From positions 1 through 5,792 of the forward strand of contig JAKEEV010000141.1 of NCBI GenBank assembly GCA_022616395.1: DNA of 5,792 bases, given 5' to 3'. Positions within the stretch are counted from its first letter, which is position 1, and every line of letters begins with the position of its first letter. The position numbers and the translations under genes are program-made. Of the stretch, positions 1-5,728 are shown in pieces. This DNA is from Planctomycetia bacterium. GTDB taxonomy: Bacteria; Planctomycetota; Planctomycetia; Gemmatales; Gemmataceae. The notes beneath the pieces are model-generated. The model had not been told where the DNA came from. It did not search any database and saw only the letters and a list, made by a program, of their open reading frames with translations.

Positions 1-928
1 AATACATGCGTGTAAATCATCGTCGTACTCACGTCCTCGTGCCCCAATAAGTCCTGAACCGTGCGGATGTCCGAACCCGATTCCAACAAGTGCGTCGCGA
101 AGCTGTGCCGCAACGTGTGCGCTGTTGCGTGCTTTGCAATTCCCGCCGCGGCCACCGCCTCCGAAATCGCCCGGCTCACCGAACCCTCATGCAAATGATG
201 CCGCCGGATCACGCCCGATCGCGGGTCCGTCGATACTCGCGGCGACGCAAACACATACTGCCAAATCCACTCCTGATCCGCACTCGGATACTTCACCGAT
301 AGCGCCGTCGGCAAGTACACCCGCCCATTCCCTTCCTTCAGATCCTTCGCGTGCTGCCGTTGAACTTCCTCCAAGTGCAGCGCCAGTGCCGTCTTCACCG
401 TCGCGGGCAACATCGTCACGCGATCCTTGAAACCCTTCCCGTCGCGAACCAGAATCTCGTTGCGCCCAAAGTCGATGTCCTTCACACGCAACCGCAACGC
501 TTCCAGGATGCGAAGTCCACTCCCGTAAAGCAACTGAGCAACAAGCCGGTTCGTTCCCGTCAACTCGGCCAACAACAGCCGCACTTCCTCACGTGTCAAC
601 ACCACCGGCAACCGCTTCGGCCGGTTCGCTCGCACGATCCGCAACTCGTCGAGGGGCTTTCCAGAACATGCTGATAGAGAAACAACAGCGCACACAGCGC
701 CTGATTCTGCGTCGAGGACGCGACATGACGCTCCACCGCCAGATGCGTGAGAAAAGCGTTGACCTCGGCCTCTGCCATCGTGTTTGGATGCCGAATCTTG
801 TGAAAGCGGATGAACCGCTCCACCCAATCGTGATAGGCGTCCTCGGTGCGAATGCTCATGTGCCGCACCCGACAGGCCGCACGCACGCGGTCGAGCAACT
901 TCGGCTGCTTCGGGTCGGTGGCGTTCAT
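1..928 (-). pseudogene. intI: Integron-type tyrosine recombinase (IntI family), frameshifted and 3'-partial
   Basis: Site-specific tyrosine recombinase that in integrons recombines attI and attC sites. From ATG at 926-928, residues 1-90 form the N-terminal SAM-like core-binding domain, with IntI hallmarks such as FIRFHKIRHP, AEVNAFLTHLAV and STQNQALCALLFLYQHVL. The frame is then lost near 658-660; restoring one T in that run continues seamlessly as KPLDELRIVRANRPKRLPVV. The catalytic domain follows with no further stop: Arg box I (GSGLRILEALRLR, Arg codon 510-512), HTLRH (His 117-119, Arg 108-110), GHEDV (His 39-41) and the Tyr nucleophile in IYTHV (12-14). The RRHHLHEGSVSRAI stretch (about 170-215) is the extra IntI-specific segment absent from XerC/D. 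Only some 10-20 C-terminal residues should lie outside the window. As sequenced, translation stops at 596-598 after 110 residues, so the protein would be dead. This may be genuine decay or a homopolymer sequencing error. A GGAG at 935-938 supports the start. No attC site was recognised by eye. Confidence 0.9.
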
Positions 929-934
929 CGGCGG

Positions 935-938
935 CTCC
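935..938 (-). promoter_or_regulatory. Shine-Dalgarno site of the integrase
   Basis: On the minus strand GGAG lies 6 nt before ATG 926-928. It supports this start over the in-frame internal Met at residue 24. Confidence 0.5.
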
Positions 939-942
939 GGGT

Positions 943-1021
943 ACGTGTGGTCGATATCCGTTCACGTGCGGAGAATTGTCACCGATAATCCCGACCACGT
1001 CAAGAAGCTCCCAGGGCACGT
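943..1021. repeat. Symmetric cluster of four ACGT boxes (possible binding region)
   Basis: ACGT cores lie at 943-946, 964-967, 997-1000 and 1018-1021, with start-to-start spacings of 21, 33 and 21 bp (about 2, 3 and 2 helical turns). The left two read ACGTGNGG on the plus strand and the right two read ACGTG on the minus strand, so the cluster is mirror-symmetric. Within it GTGGTCG (947-953) and CGACCAC (992-998) form a perfect 7 bp inverted repeat. The cluster surrounds the candidate promoter. It could be an operator or recombinase-binding region, but chance cannot be excluded in GC-rich DNA. Confidence 0.25.
961..989 (+). promoter_or_regulatory. Candidate sigma70-like promoter reading away from the integrase
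   Basis: TTCACG (961-966, 4 of 6 consensus positions) and GATAAT (984-989, 5 of 6) are separated by exactly 17 bp. Transcription would run rightward into the orphan gene start at 1068, about 70 bp downstream. It could be the former promoter of the ATPase-HflK gene. Its position just upstream of intI and pointing outward also resembles the cassette promoter (Pc) of integrons. It is seen only by consensus match; promoter function is inferred. Confidence 0.4.
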
Positions 1022-1051
1022 CGAAACAACACACGCCCGGCAACGGCGGGG

Positions 1052-1119
1052 GCAATAAGATGACGCCATGCACCGCGAGATCAGCGCTGTTGACGACCCG
1101 TTCCGCTCCGAGTCGCCGC
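1052..1119 (+). repeat. Direct repeat copy 1, matching the 5' end of the ATPase-HflK gene
   Basis: These 68 bp align without gaps to 2131-2198, by hand count with about 7 mismatches (roughly 90% identity). Four mismatches fall in the 16 bp before the ATG and three in the coding part, two of them synonymous. Similarity ends sharply after position 1119. Confidence 0.85.
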
Positions 1120-1175
1120 GGCCGGCGGTGGCGCCTTCGCGGACGGTCACTCGTCGGTCAGCCCGAGGTCTTTGA
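1068..1175 (+). pseudogene. Truncated 5' remnant of the P-type ATPase-HflK gene
   Basis: ATG 1068-1070 opens a 35-codon frame beginning MHREISAVDDPFRSESP. This is the start of the intact gene at 2147 with one substitution (Ser for Arg at residue 6). Homology ends after codon 17 and the frame then runs through unrelated sequence (RPAVAPSRTV and onward) to TGA at 1173-1175, overlapping the 3' end of the opposite-strand Rpn-like gene. The promoter candidate at 961-989 points at it. It is best read as a gene relic left by a duplication or insertion, because residue-level conservation with mostly synonymous change indicates it was once coding. A functional short peptide is possible but unsupported. 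Confidence 0.75.
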
Positions 1176-2058
1176 GCGAAGTGACATCGGTGTAGGAGAG
1201 CGCGATCTCCTCCAACCGCTCGATGGGCAACATGCAGAGCCGATCGAAGACGGCTTCCGGCAGCGGGCCGAACTTCTTCTCCAAGAGCTTGCGAACGAGA
1301 TTGCGCGTGGCCCTGAGCGCTCCGCTCACTTCGAAACTGTTGACCATCGTCTTGACCTCCGGGGCTTGCTGCGCCCACAACCTATCGAATTCTGACACCT
1401 GGGACGGGGCGAGTTCAAGGTAATTATTGAAGCACTCGCCAAGCAACCCCTTCCGGGCAGTATTCTCCTGTGCGCGGGCGATTCGTGCCAGCCCCTCGGC
1501 TTTAATGCGCGCACGGTCGGCCGCGGGCAACTTCATCAGCGCCGAGAGGGCCACGCCGAGTAGGTTCGCGCCGTTGTAGTACGGCAATCCGTCGAGCGCG
1601 GGCAGCCCGATGTAAGCGTACTCGAAGCGAAGCAACAGGTGATCCCAGAGCCGCTCTTCGTAAGCGTCCCAGCCGATGCCGTTCAGCCCGACGCGAAGGA
1701 ACAAGCAGATCGGCACGACCGGCAGCGCGTGGCGGCGGCGCAGGAACTCGTAGTACCACAGCATTCGCGGGCGAATGTCCGTCGCCCGCTCCGGCGACTC
1801 GATCTCGACATCGACAACGACCAGCGAATGATCCGCGGCGCGCCCGGCCGAGTCAGGAACCGGTACGCGGGTCGGCACCTTCGCGACGACATCCAAGACG
1901 CGCTTTTCGCCGCCGGGTGGGTCGAGGAACGCTTCCTGCTCGAGCCACTCGGTGCCGCTGAAGTCGAACCGCGCCGCCCAGTCCGGGAAGAACAGTTTGA
2001 AGAACTCCGGCAGAAACTCGCGGAGCAGTGACTTGAACCGCTGGTCGTGGTCGTCCAT
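1147..2058 (-). CDS. Rpn-like PD-(D/E)XK nuclease-type protein with DUF4351 C-terminus
   Basis: This 303-residue protein starts at ATG 2056-2058 (MDDHDQRFKSLLREF) and ends with TGA at 1147-1149. The N-terminal ~150 residues have the layout of the Rpn/transposase-31-like branch of the PD-(D/E)XK superfamily: FFPDWAARFDFS, acidic Asp56 in RVLDVVAKV, the VVVDVEIES strand with Glu85 and Glu87, then MLWYYEFLRRRHALPVVPICLFLR. Residues about 250-300 (RKLLEKKFGPLPEAVFDRL to TSLKDLGL) look like a DUF4351 module. In E. coli, Rpn proteins are DNA nucleases linked to RecA-independent recombination. Many planctomycete and cyanobacterial relatives are uncharacterised. The typical Lys or Gln of the ExK/ExQ motif is Glu here, so activity is unproven. 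No good Shine-Dalgarno site precedes the start. A frame extension up to 2277 is rejected because the family begins near MDDHDQRF. The gene lies between the two direct repeats and is divergent from the ATPase gene, with an 88 bp gap. Confidence 0.85.
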   Translation of the reverse strand: MDDHDQRFKSLLREFLPEFFKLFFPDWAARFDFSGTEWLEQEAFLDPPGGEKRVLDVVAKVPTRVPVPDSAGRAADHSLVVVDVEIESPERATDIRPRMLWYYEFLRRRHALPVVPICLFLRVGLNGIGWDAYEERLWDHLLLRFEYAYIGLPALDGLPYYNGANLLGVALSALMKLPAADRARIKAEGLARIARAQENTARKGLLGECFNNYLELAPSQVSEFDRLWAQQAPEVKTMVNSFEVSGALRATRNLVRKLLEKKFGPLPEAVFDRLCMLPIERLEEIALSYTDVTSLKDLGLTDE

Positions 2059-2109
2059 CGGGCACTTCGTTAGGGGACTTGACCGACCCTCACGGCCGAT
2101 CTGCCGGAC

Positions 2110-2138
2110 TTTACACTCTCGAGCGCCTCCGCCATAAC
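2110..2138 (+). promoter_or_regulatory. Candidate promoter giving a near-leaderless ATPase-HflK transcript
   Basis: TTTACA (2110-2115, 5 of 6) and CATAAC (2133-2138, 4 of 6) are separated by 17 bp. Position +1 would fall about 2145, within a few bases of the ATG at 2147, so the mRNA would be leaderless or nearly so. This fits the absence of any Shine-Dalgarno match there. The -10 element lies inside the repeated segment while the -35 lies just outside it. The call rests on consensus only. Confidence 0.3.
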
Positions 2139-2198
2139 ATAACCCCATGCACCGCGAGATCAGAGCCGTTGACGACCCGTTCCGGTCCGAGTCGCCGC
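2131..2198 (+). repeat. Direct repeat copy 2, at the intact ATPase-HflK gene start
   Basis: Partner of 1052-1119, offset 1079 bp. It spans 16 bp of leader and the first 17 codons of the intact gene. Conservation of the coding part supports ATG 2147 as the true start. Confidence 0.85.
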
Positions 2199-5100
2199 TC
2201 GGGCTGTACCTGCTCACGGCCATTGTCGGCGGGTTGCTCGCGGCCGACCTGTGGCCGGTTGTCGCGGGCTGGCTCAAGGGTCAGGGAGTCGAGACGTATT
2301 CGTGGGCAGGTGAACTCTACGGCTTCCGCTATGCGCTCATCGCGGCGGTCATCGGCGGCGCTCGCGTCCTCTACACCTCTCTTGAAGCGCTCTTCGAGGG
2401 CCGCATCGGAGCCGATCTTGCGCTCGCGATTGCCGCGCTGGCCGCAATCGTGATGAAGGAGCCGGTTGTCGCGGCGGAAGTGGTGTTCATCGGGCTTGTC
2501 GGCGAATGTCTCGAAGCGTTCACCTTCTCCCGCACACAGAACGCGCTCGGCAAACTCGCCGAACTCTTCCCCCGTCGATGTTGGGTGCTTCGTGATGGTG
2601 TCGAAGCTCGCACTTATACCTCTGATCTGCAGGTCGGAGACAAGGTTGTTGTGAAGCCCGGCGGTCGCGTGCCGGTGGATGGAATTGTGATCGACGGTCG
2701 ATCCGCGGTCGATGCAAGCGCGCTCACGGGAGAGAGCCTGCCCATTGATAAAGGACCGGGAGACGAGATTCTCGCTGGCAGCGTGGTTCAATTCGGCTCA
2801 CTGACAATTGAAGCGAAGAAGGTGGCGAAGCAGACGGTCGCGGGGCAAGTCATCGAGTTGACGAGTCAGGCACTCAAGGACAAGGCTCCTCTTGAACGCT
2901 ACGCGGACAAACTCGCTCGCTACTTCCTGCCTGCTGTGCTGGCTGTGGCGCTTCTGACCTTCATCGCGAATGTCGGCTATCAGCTTTCGGGCACTCCTCC
3001 GCCTGGCTTTCCCAAACCGACTCTGCGCGCGGCCGCGAAAGTGGCCGCGTATCCCGCTCTGGCGGTGTTGGTGGTGGCCTGTCCGTGCGCTCTGATTCTC
3101 GCAACGCCCGCGGCGGTGATCGCGGCTCTCGGTCGGCTCGCGGGTACTGGTGTGCTCATCAAAGGCGGTTCAGCGCTGGAGCGACTCGCGTCTGTTAACG
3201 CATTCGCCTTCGACAAGACGGGCACGCTCACTGAAGGCAAGCTCGAACTCGGAGATGTGATTCCGCTCGCGGGCATTTCAACAGATCAACTGCTTTCCGC
3301 GGCCGCGACCGCCGAACAGCGCAGCGAACACCCAATCGCGCGGCTAATCGTTCGCGAGTCAACCGCACGCAATCTGGAACTTCCTCCAGTCGAAGCGTTC
3401 CAGGCTCACCCCGGAGCGGGAGTCTCCGCGACCGCGGGCGGTTCTATCATCGTGGGCACTCGTCGGTTACTCGAAGAACAGGGCATCGCGCTTCCGCCGG
3501 AAGCAATCTCGGCTCTCGAACAACTCGACTCGGCGGGGCAAACGTCTCTGCTCGTTGCCTCAAACGGCAACGTACTTGGCGTGATCGGAGCACGCGACAA
3601 ACTTCGCCCCGAAGCCGCGCAGGTGCTGGCCGATCTTCGCGCGCTGGGAATCAATCCAGTCGCGCTACTCACCGGAGACCGCGCCGCGGTTGCTCGTGCC
3701 ATCGCGGAGCAACTTCCCGTAACTGAAGTTCACGCCGAGTTGCTCCCGGCGCAGAAAGCGGAGTGGATTGCTCGCTTCTCAGAACCCACCCCCCCAACAC
3801 CCCTCCCTGAAAGGAGGAGGGAGTCAGAAGCAGCGGCGCTCGCTGAAGGAACGCGAGTCTCAGAACCCGCGTCTTACTCCCCCTTCCCTTCGGGAGGGGA
3901 AAGAAGAGGAGGGTTAGGTCAAAAAAACACTGCCTTCGTCGGAGATGGAATCAACGACGCTCCCGCGCTAGCACGAGCCACTGTCGGCATCGCGATCAGC
4001 GGAGGAAGCGGAACGGATGTCGCGGCGGAGGCGGGTGACATTGTCCTGATGGGCGAACCGCTCAAACCGCTGCCGCTGCTCGTGAAACTGTCGCGCGAAA
4101 CCGTTCGCATCATCCGCCAGAACATCCTCGTGTTCGCGTTCGGTGTGAACCTGGTCGGCGTGGTCCTCACGGGCTGGTTGTGGCCGGTGTTCGCCACTTC
4201 ACCCGAATGGTATGAGTCTGCTCCGATTGTCGGCGTGATCTACCACCAGTTCGGTTCGCTCGCGGTGCTGCTCAACTCAATGAGACTGCTCGCCTTCGAC
4301 CGAGCTTCAACCAACCGCACGCTTTTGCGCCTTCGCAGTTCCGCGAAAGCGGTGGAAGAGTGGTTCAACCGAACCTCGTTCGATGGACTTCTGCACGCCA
4401 TCGGCCACCACTGGAAGGCGATTCGGCGCGCGATACTCGGAATCGCCTTCTTCGCGTGGATTCTTACTTGCTTCGCGCAGATCGAGACGGATGAAGTGGG
4501 CGTTGTGAAGCGATTTGGCGAAGTGAATCGCGATCTCGAACCGGGATTACACATCCGCTGGCCGTGGCCGGTGGAGACGGTCACTCGCGTGAGGCCGAAC
4601 GAGATTCGCACGGTGGAAATCGGCTTCCGCGTCGTGGAGGGGACGGGCACGGGCAAGGGTACGGGAAGCGGCAACACGTGGACCAGCGCGCACGGAGATG
4701 GAGTCGTCCGGCTCACTGACGAAGCCCTGATGGTGACCGGGGACGGCGATCTGGTCGAAATACTTGCCACGGTGCGCTATCGCATCAACGATCCGAGAAA
4801 GTTCCTGCTGGTTGCTCGCGACCCGGACGGCGTGGTGCGGTCATCGGCCGAATCGGTGCTCCGCGAGTTGGTTGCGAGTCGGCGATTTCTGGAACTGCTC
4901 ACTCTGCGCCGAGCCGAACTGGAACTTGATGCACTCAATCGCCTCAATGGCAGACTTACCGAGATCGCGCCGGACGGAATGGGCGTGATGCTCGACGGCT
5001 TCACGCTCCACGATCTGCACCCGCCTCCGGAAGTGGTGGACTCGTACCACAACGTCGCCAAGGCGATCCAGGAACGCGACCGCGTGGTGAACGAGGCGAC

Positions 5101-5548
5101 AGCCGACGCCCTGAGATTGCGAAGGCGCGCGGAGGAGGAATCGACCCGCCTGCTGAGGCGCATTGAGGCGGACAAGCACGCCACCGTTGAAGGCGCGAAG
5201 GCCGACCGAGACGCGTTCCTCGCCTGGCACCTCGCTCGCACGAAGTTGACCGACGCCGAGGAGACGATGTTCGCCAACGAGCGAGCCAGGCGAATTGCCG
5301 CTGGCGAAGCTCCCTCCGTGGTGGACAAGGACATCGCGCTTCGTCGCGAGAAGATTCTGGCTGATCGCCGATTGCTTCTGGAAACGAAACTCACCTACCA
5401 GGCCGCGATTGACGCACTGCGCGGCCGCGACAAGGTACTCATCGATGCCGCCGACGTGCCCGGCCGCCGACACCTCTACTTGCTCGACCCGGACATGCTG
5501 CGCTTCCCGTCTCTGATTGCTCCAAGAACGCCGGAGAAAGACCCTTGA
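2147..5548 (+). CDS. P1B-type heavy-metal ATPase fused to an HflK-like SPFH protein
   Basis: The gene is 1133 codons, from ATG 2147 to TGA 5546-5548. Residues 1-715 form a metal-exporting P1B ATPase with no N-terminal CxxC metal-binding domain. Helices lie about 18-40, 60-78, 88-104, 106-123 and 258-278, then the CPC helix (Cys312-Pro-Cys314), 656-680 and 692-714. The actuator TGE is at 194-196, the phosphorylated Asp at 356 (FDKTGTLTEGK), SEHP at 393-396, TGD at 509-511 and GDGINDAPAL at 599-608. CPC suggests a soft metal such as Cu(I), Zn or Cd. The HQFGSLAVLLNSMRLL helix does not settle which. After a basic linker, a ninth helix (about 762-778) leads into an SPFH/Band 7 domain with HflK signatures: ETDEVGVVKRFGEV (780-793), LEPGLHIRWPWPVE (797-810), ALMVTGDGDLVEI (860-872), LHPPPEVVDSY (957-967), then a charged helix about 970-1095. 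HflK with HflC controls the FtsH protease in E. coli. The residue 547-592 loop is a palindromic-repeat insertion. No frameshift or stop lies between the halves, so the fusion looks real. Confidence 0.93.
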   Translation: MHREIRAVDDPFRSESPLGLYLLTAIVGGLLAADLWPVVAGWLKGQGVETYSWAGELYGFRYALIAAVIGGARVLYTSLEALFEGRIGADLALAIAALAAIVMKEPVVAAEVVFIGLVGECLEAFTFSRTQNALGKLAELFPRRCWVLRDGVEARTYTSDLQVGDKVVVKPGGRVPVDGIVIDGRSAVDASALTGESLPIDKGPGDEILAGSVVQFGSLTIEAKKVAKQTVAGQVIELTSQALKDKAPLERYADKLARYFLPAVLAVALLTFIANVGYQLSGTPPPGFPKPTLRAAAKVAAYPALAVLVVACPCALILATPAAVIAALGRLAGTGVLIKGGSALERLASVNAFAFDKTGTLTEGKLELGDVIPLAGISTDQLLSAAATAEQRSEHPIARLIVRESTARNLELPPVEAFQAHPGAGVSATAGGSIIVGTRRLLEEQGIALPPEAISALEQLDSAGQTSLLVASNGNVLGVIGARDKLRPEAAQVLADLRALGINPVALLTGDRAAVARAIAEQLPVTEVHAELLPAQKAEWIARFSEPTPPTPLPERRRESEAAALAEGTRVSEPASYSPFPSGGERRGGLGQKNTAFVGDGINDAPALARATVGIAISGGSGTDVAAEAGDIVLMGEPLKPLPLLVKLSRETVRIIRQNILVFAFGVNLVGVVLTGWLWPVFATSPEWYESAPIVGVIYHQFGSLAVLLNSMRLLAFDRASTNRTLLRLRSSAKAVEEWFNRTSFDGLLHAIGHHWKAIRRAILGIAFFAWILTCFAQIETDEVGVVKRFGEVNRDLEPGLHIRWPWPVETVTRVRPNEIRTVEIGFRVVEGTGTGKGTGSGNTWTSAHGDGVVRLTDEALMVTGDGDLVEILATVRYRINDPRKFLLVARDPDGVVRSSAESVLRELVASRRFLELLTLRRAELELDALNRLNGRLTEIAPDGMGVMLDGFTLHDLHPPPEVVDSYHNVAKAIQERDRVVNEATADALRLRRRAEEESTRLLRRIEADKHATVEGAKADRDAFLAWHLARTKLTDAEETMFANERARRIAAGEAPSVVDKDIALRREKILADRRLLLETKLTYQAAIDALRGRDKVLIDAADVPGRRHLYLLDPDMLRFPSLIAPRTPEKDP
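3777..3868 (+). repeat. 11 bp direct repeat at the left edge and centre of the palindromic element
   Basis: TCTCAGAACCC occurs at 3777-3787 and again at 3858-3868, 81 bp apart, encoding Ser-Glu-Pro both times in the same frame. It may record a two-step insertion, a slipped duplication or a target duplication of the left half of the element. Coincidence is less likely for an 11-mer this close. Confidence 0.5.
3784..3920. repeat. Imperfect palindromic (MITE/REP-like) element inserted in frame in the ATPase P domain
   Basis: The left arm (about 3784-3830, C-rich then GGAGGAGGGAGTCAGA) and the reverse complement of the right arm (about 3868-3920) align imperfectly across the whole arm. Internal hairpins are visible. 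CCCTCC 3801-3806 pairs with GGAGGG 3816-3821. CTCGC 3839-3843 pairs with GCGAG 3853-3857. An 8 bp stem CCCTTCCC 3881-3888 pairs with GGGAGGGG 3892-3899 (one G-T pair) around a TTC loop. The translated insert is Pro/Arg/Gly-rich (TPPTPLPERRRE ... SPFPSGGERRGGLG), unlike the rest of the ATPase, and replaces a normally short loop between LLPAQKAEWIARF and the GDGIND strand. Similar C/G-rich palindromes occur dispersed in several planctomycete-type genomes, by recollection and unverified. Confidence 0.75.
4640..4675 (+). repeat. Six-unit GGN-ANN hexanucleotide repeat in the HflK part
   Basis: Six consecutive 6-bp units encode Gly paired with Thr, Thr, Lys, Thr, Ser and Asn (residues 832-843). The tract lies in a loop of the SPFH domain between EIGFRVVE and the VVRLTDEALMVTGD strand. 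It is a probable replication-slippage expansion forming a flexible linker, and its length may vary between strains. Confidence 0.7.
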
Positions 5549-5575
5549 GCGTGCCGAACGTGATTTTTCCCTGCC

Positions 5576-5579
5576 GGAG
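5576..5579 (+). promoter_or_regulatory. Shine-Dalgarno site of the 43-residue membrane peptide gene
   Basis: GGAG lies 8 nt before ATG 5588 and is part of the case for that small frame being translated. Confidence 0.45.
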
Positions 5580-5587
5580 TTCCGCCC

Positions 5588-5719
5588 ATGCTGTACTCGG
5601 TGTTTGCTTCTGATCCCGCGACACCAAGTTGGGCCACTTCAATACTGGTACAATTTCCAGTGGTCGGTCTCGTGTTCCTGGCGGTATGGTGGGTATCCAG
5701 GAACAACGATCGGCGCTAG
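5588..5719 (+). CDS. Small single-pass membrane protein, 43 residues, function unknown
   Basis: The frame runs from ATG 5588-5590 to TAG 5717-5719. The protein starts MLYSVFASDPATPSW and has one hydrophobic helix at about residues 18-36 (TSILVQFPVVGLVFLAVWWV). It ends with a polar, basic tail SRNNDRR, which by the positive-inside rule predicts an N-out, C-in topology. It sits 39 bp after the ATPase-HflK stop and is followed at once by another gene whose Shine-Dalgarno site overlaps its stop codon, so the two are probably translated together. I do not recognise the family. Small helix-plus-basic-tail proteins beside a coiled-coil-like partner occur in phage holin modules and in membrane-complex accessory peptides; nothing here decides between them. 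A good ribosome site, tight linkage to the next gene and a clean hydrophobic profile make it a credible gene. Confidence 0.6.
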   Translation: MLYSVFASDPATPSWATSILVQFPVVGLVFLAVWWVSRNNDRR

Positions 5720-5722
5720 GAG
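5718..5722 (+). promoter_or_regulatory. Shine-Dalgarno site overlapping the upstream stop codon
   Basis: AGGAG overlaps the last two bases of the TAG at 5717-5719 and lies 6 nt before ATG 5729. This is the best ribosome site in the window and implies coupling of the two small genes. Confidence 0.6.
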
Positions 5723-5728
5723 AAGTTC

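Noticed and set aside
654..664. Programmed ribosomal frameshift in the integrase
   Set aside because: No X XXY YYZ slippery heptamer, and programmed shifting is not known for IntI; a one-base indel explains it more simply.
596..928. A separate short integrase-like protein of 110 residues
   Set aside because: Its last ~20 residues are out-of-frame noise; the homology continues in the next frame, so it is one frameshifted integrase.
962..1378. Minus-strand open frame antisense to the orphan gene start
   Set aside because: Its Ser/Arg-rich composition and a segment shared with the antisense of the other repeat copy (NGSSTALISRCM) show it is the reverse reading of the duplicated gene start.
1639..2031. 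Plus-strand open frame opposite the Rpn-like gene
   Set aside because: Arg/Glu-rich antisense of a well-supported protein; no start signal or family resemblance.
2059..2277. Upstream extension of the Rpn-like frame to an ATG at 2277
   Set aside because: The extra 73 residues are antisense to the repeat and the ATPase start, have no family resemblance, and the recognisable family N-terminus begins at MDDHDQRF (2058).
3784..3920. CRISPR array or rho-independent terminator at the palindromic region
   Set aside because: There are no regularly spaced repeats with unique spacers, the hairpins are followed by A and not T runs, and the region is inside an open reading frame.
4240..4770. Minus-strand open frame opposite the ATPase/HflK junction
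   Set aside because: Ser/Thr/Pro/Arg-rich mirror of the real gene with no domain resemblance.
4777..5394. Long minus-strand open frame opposite the HflK domain
   Set aside because: Very rich in Ser and Arg, as expected for the reverse complement of a GC-rich coding region; no motif is visible and the opposite strand carries clear conserved domains.
5549..5587. Terminator after the ATPase-HflK gene
   Set aside because: There is a short T run (TTTTT near 5562-5567) but no GC-rich stem before it.
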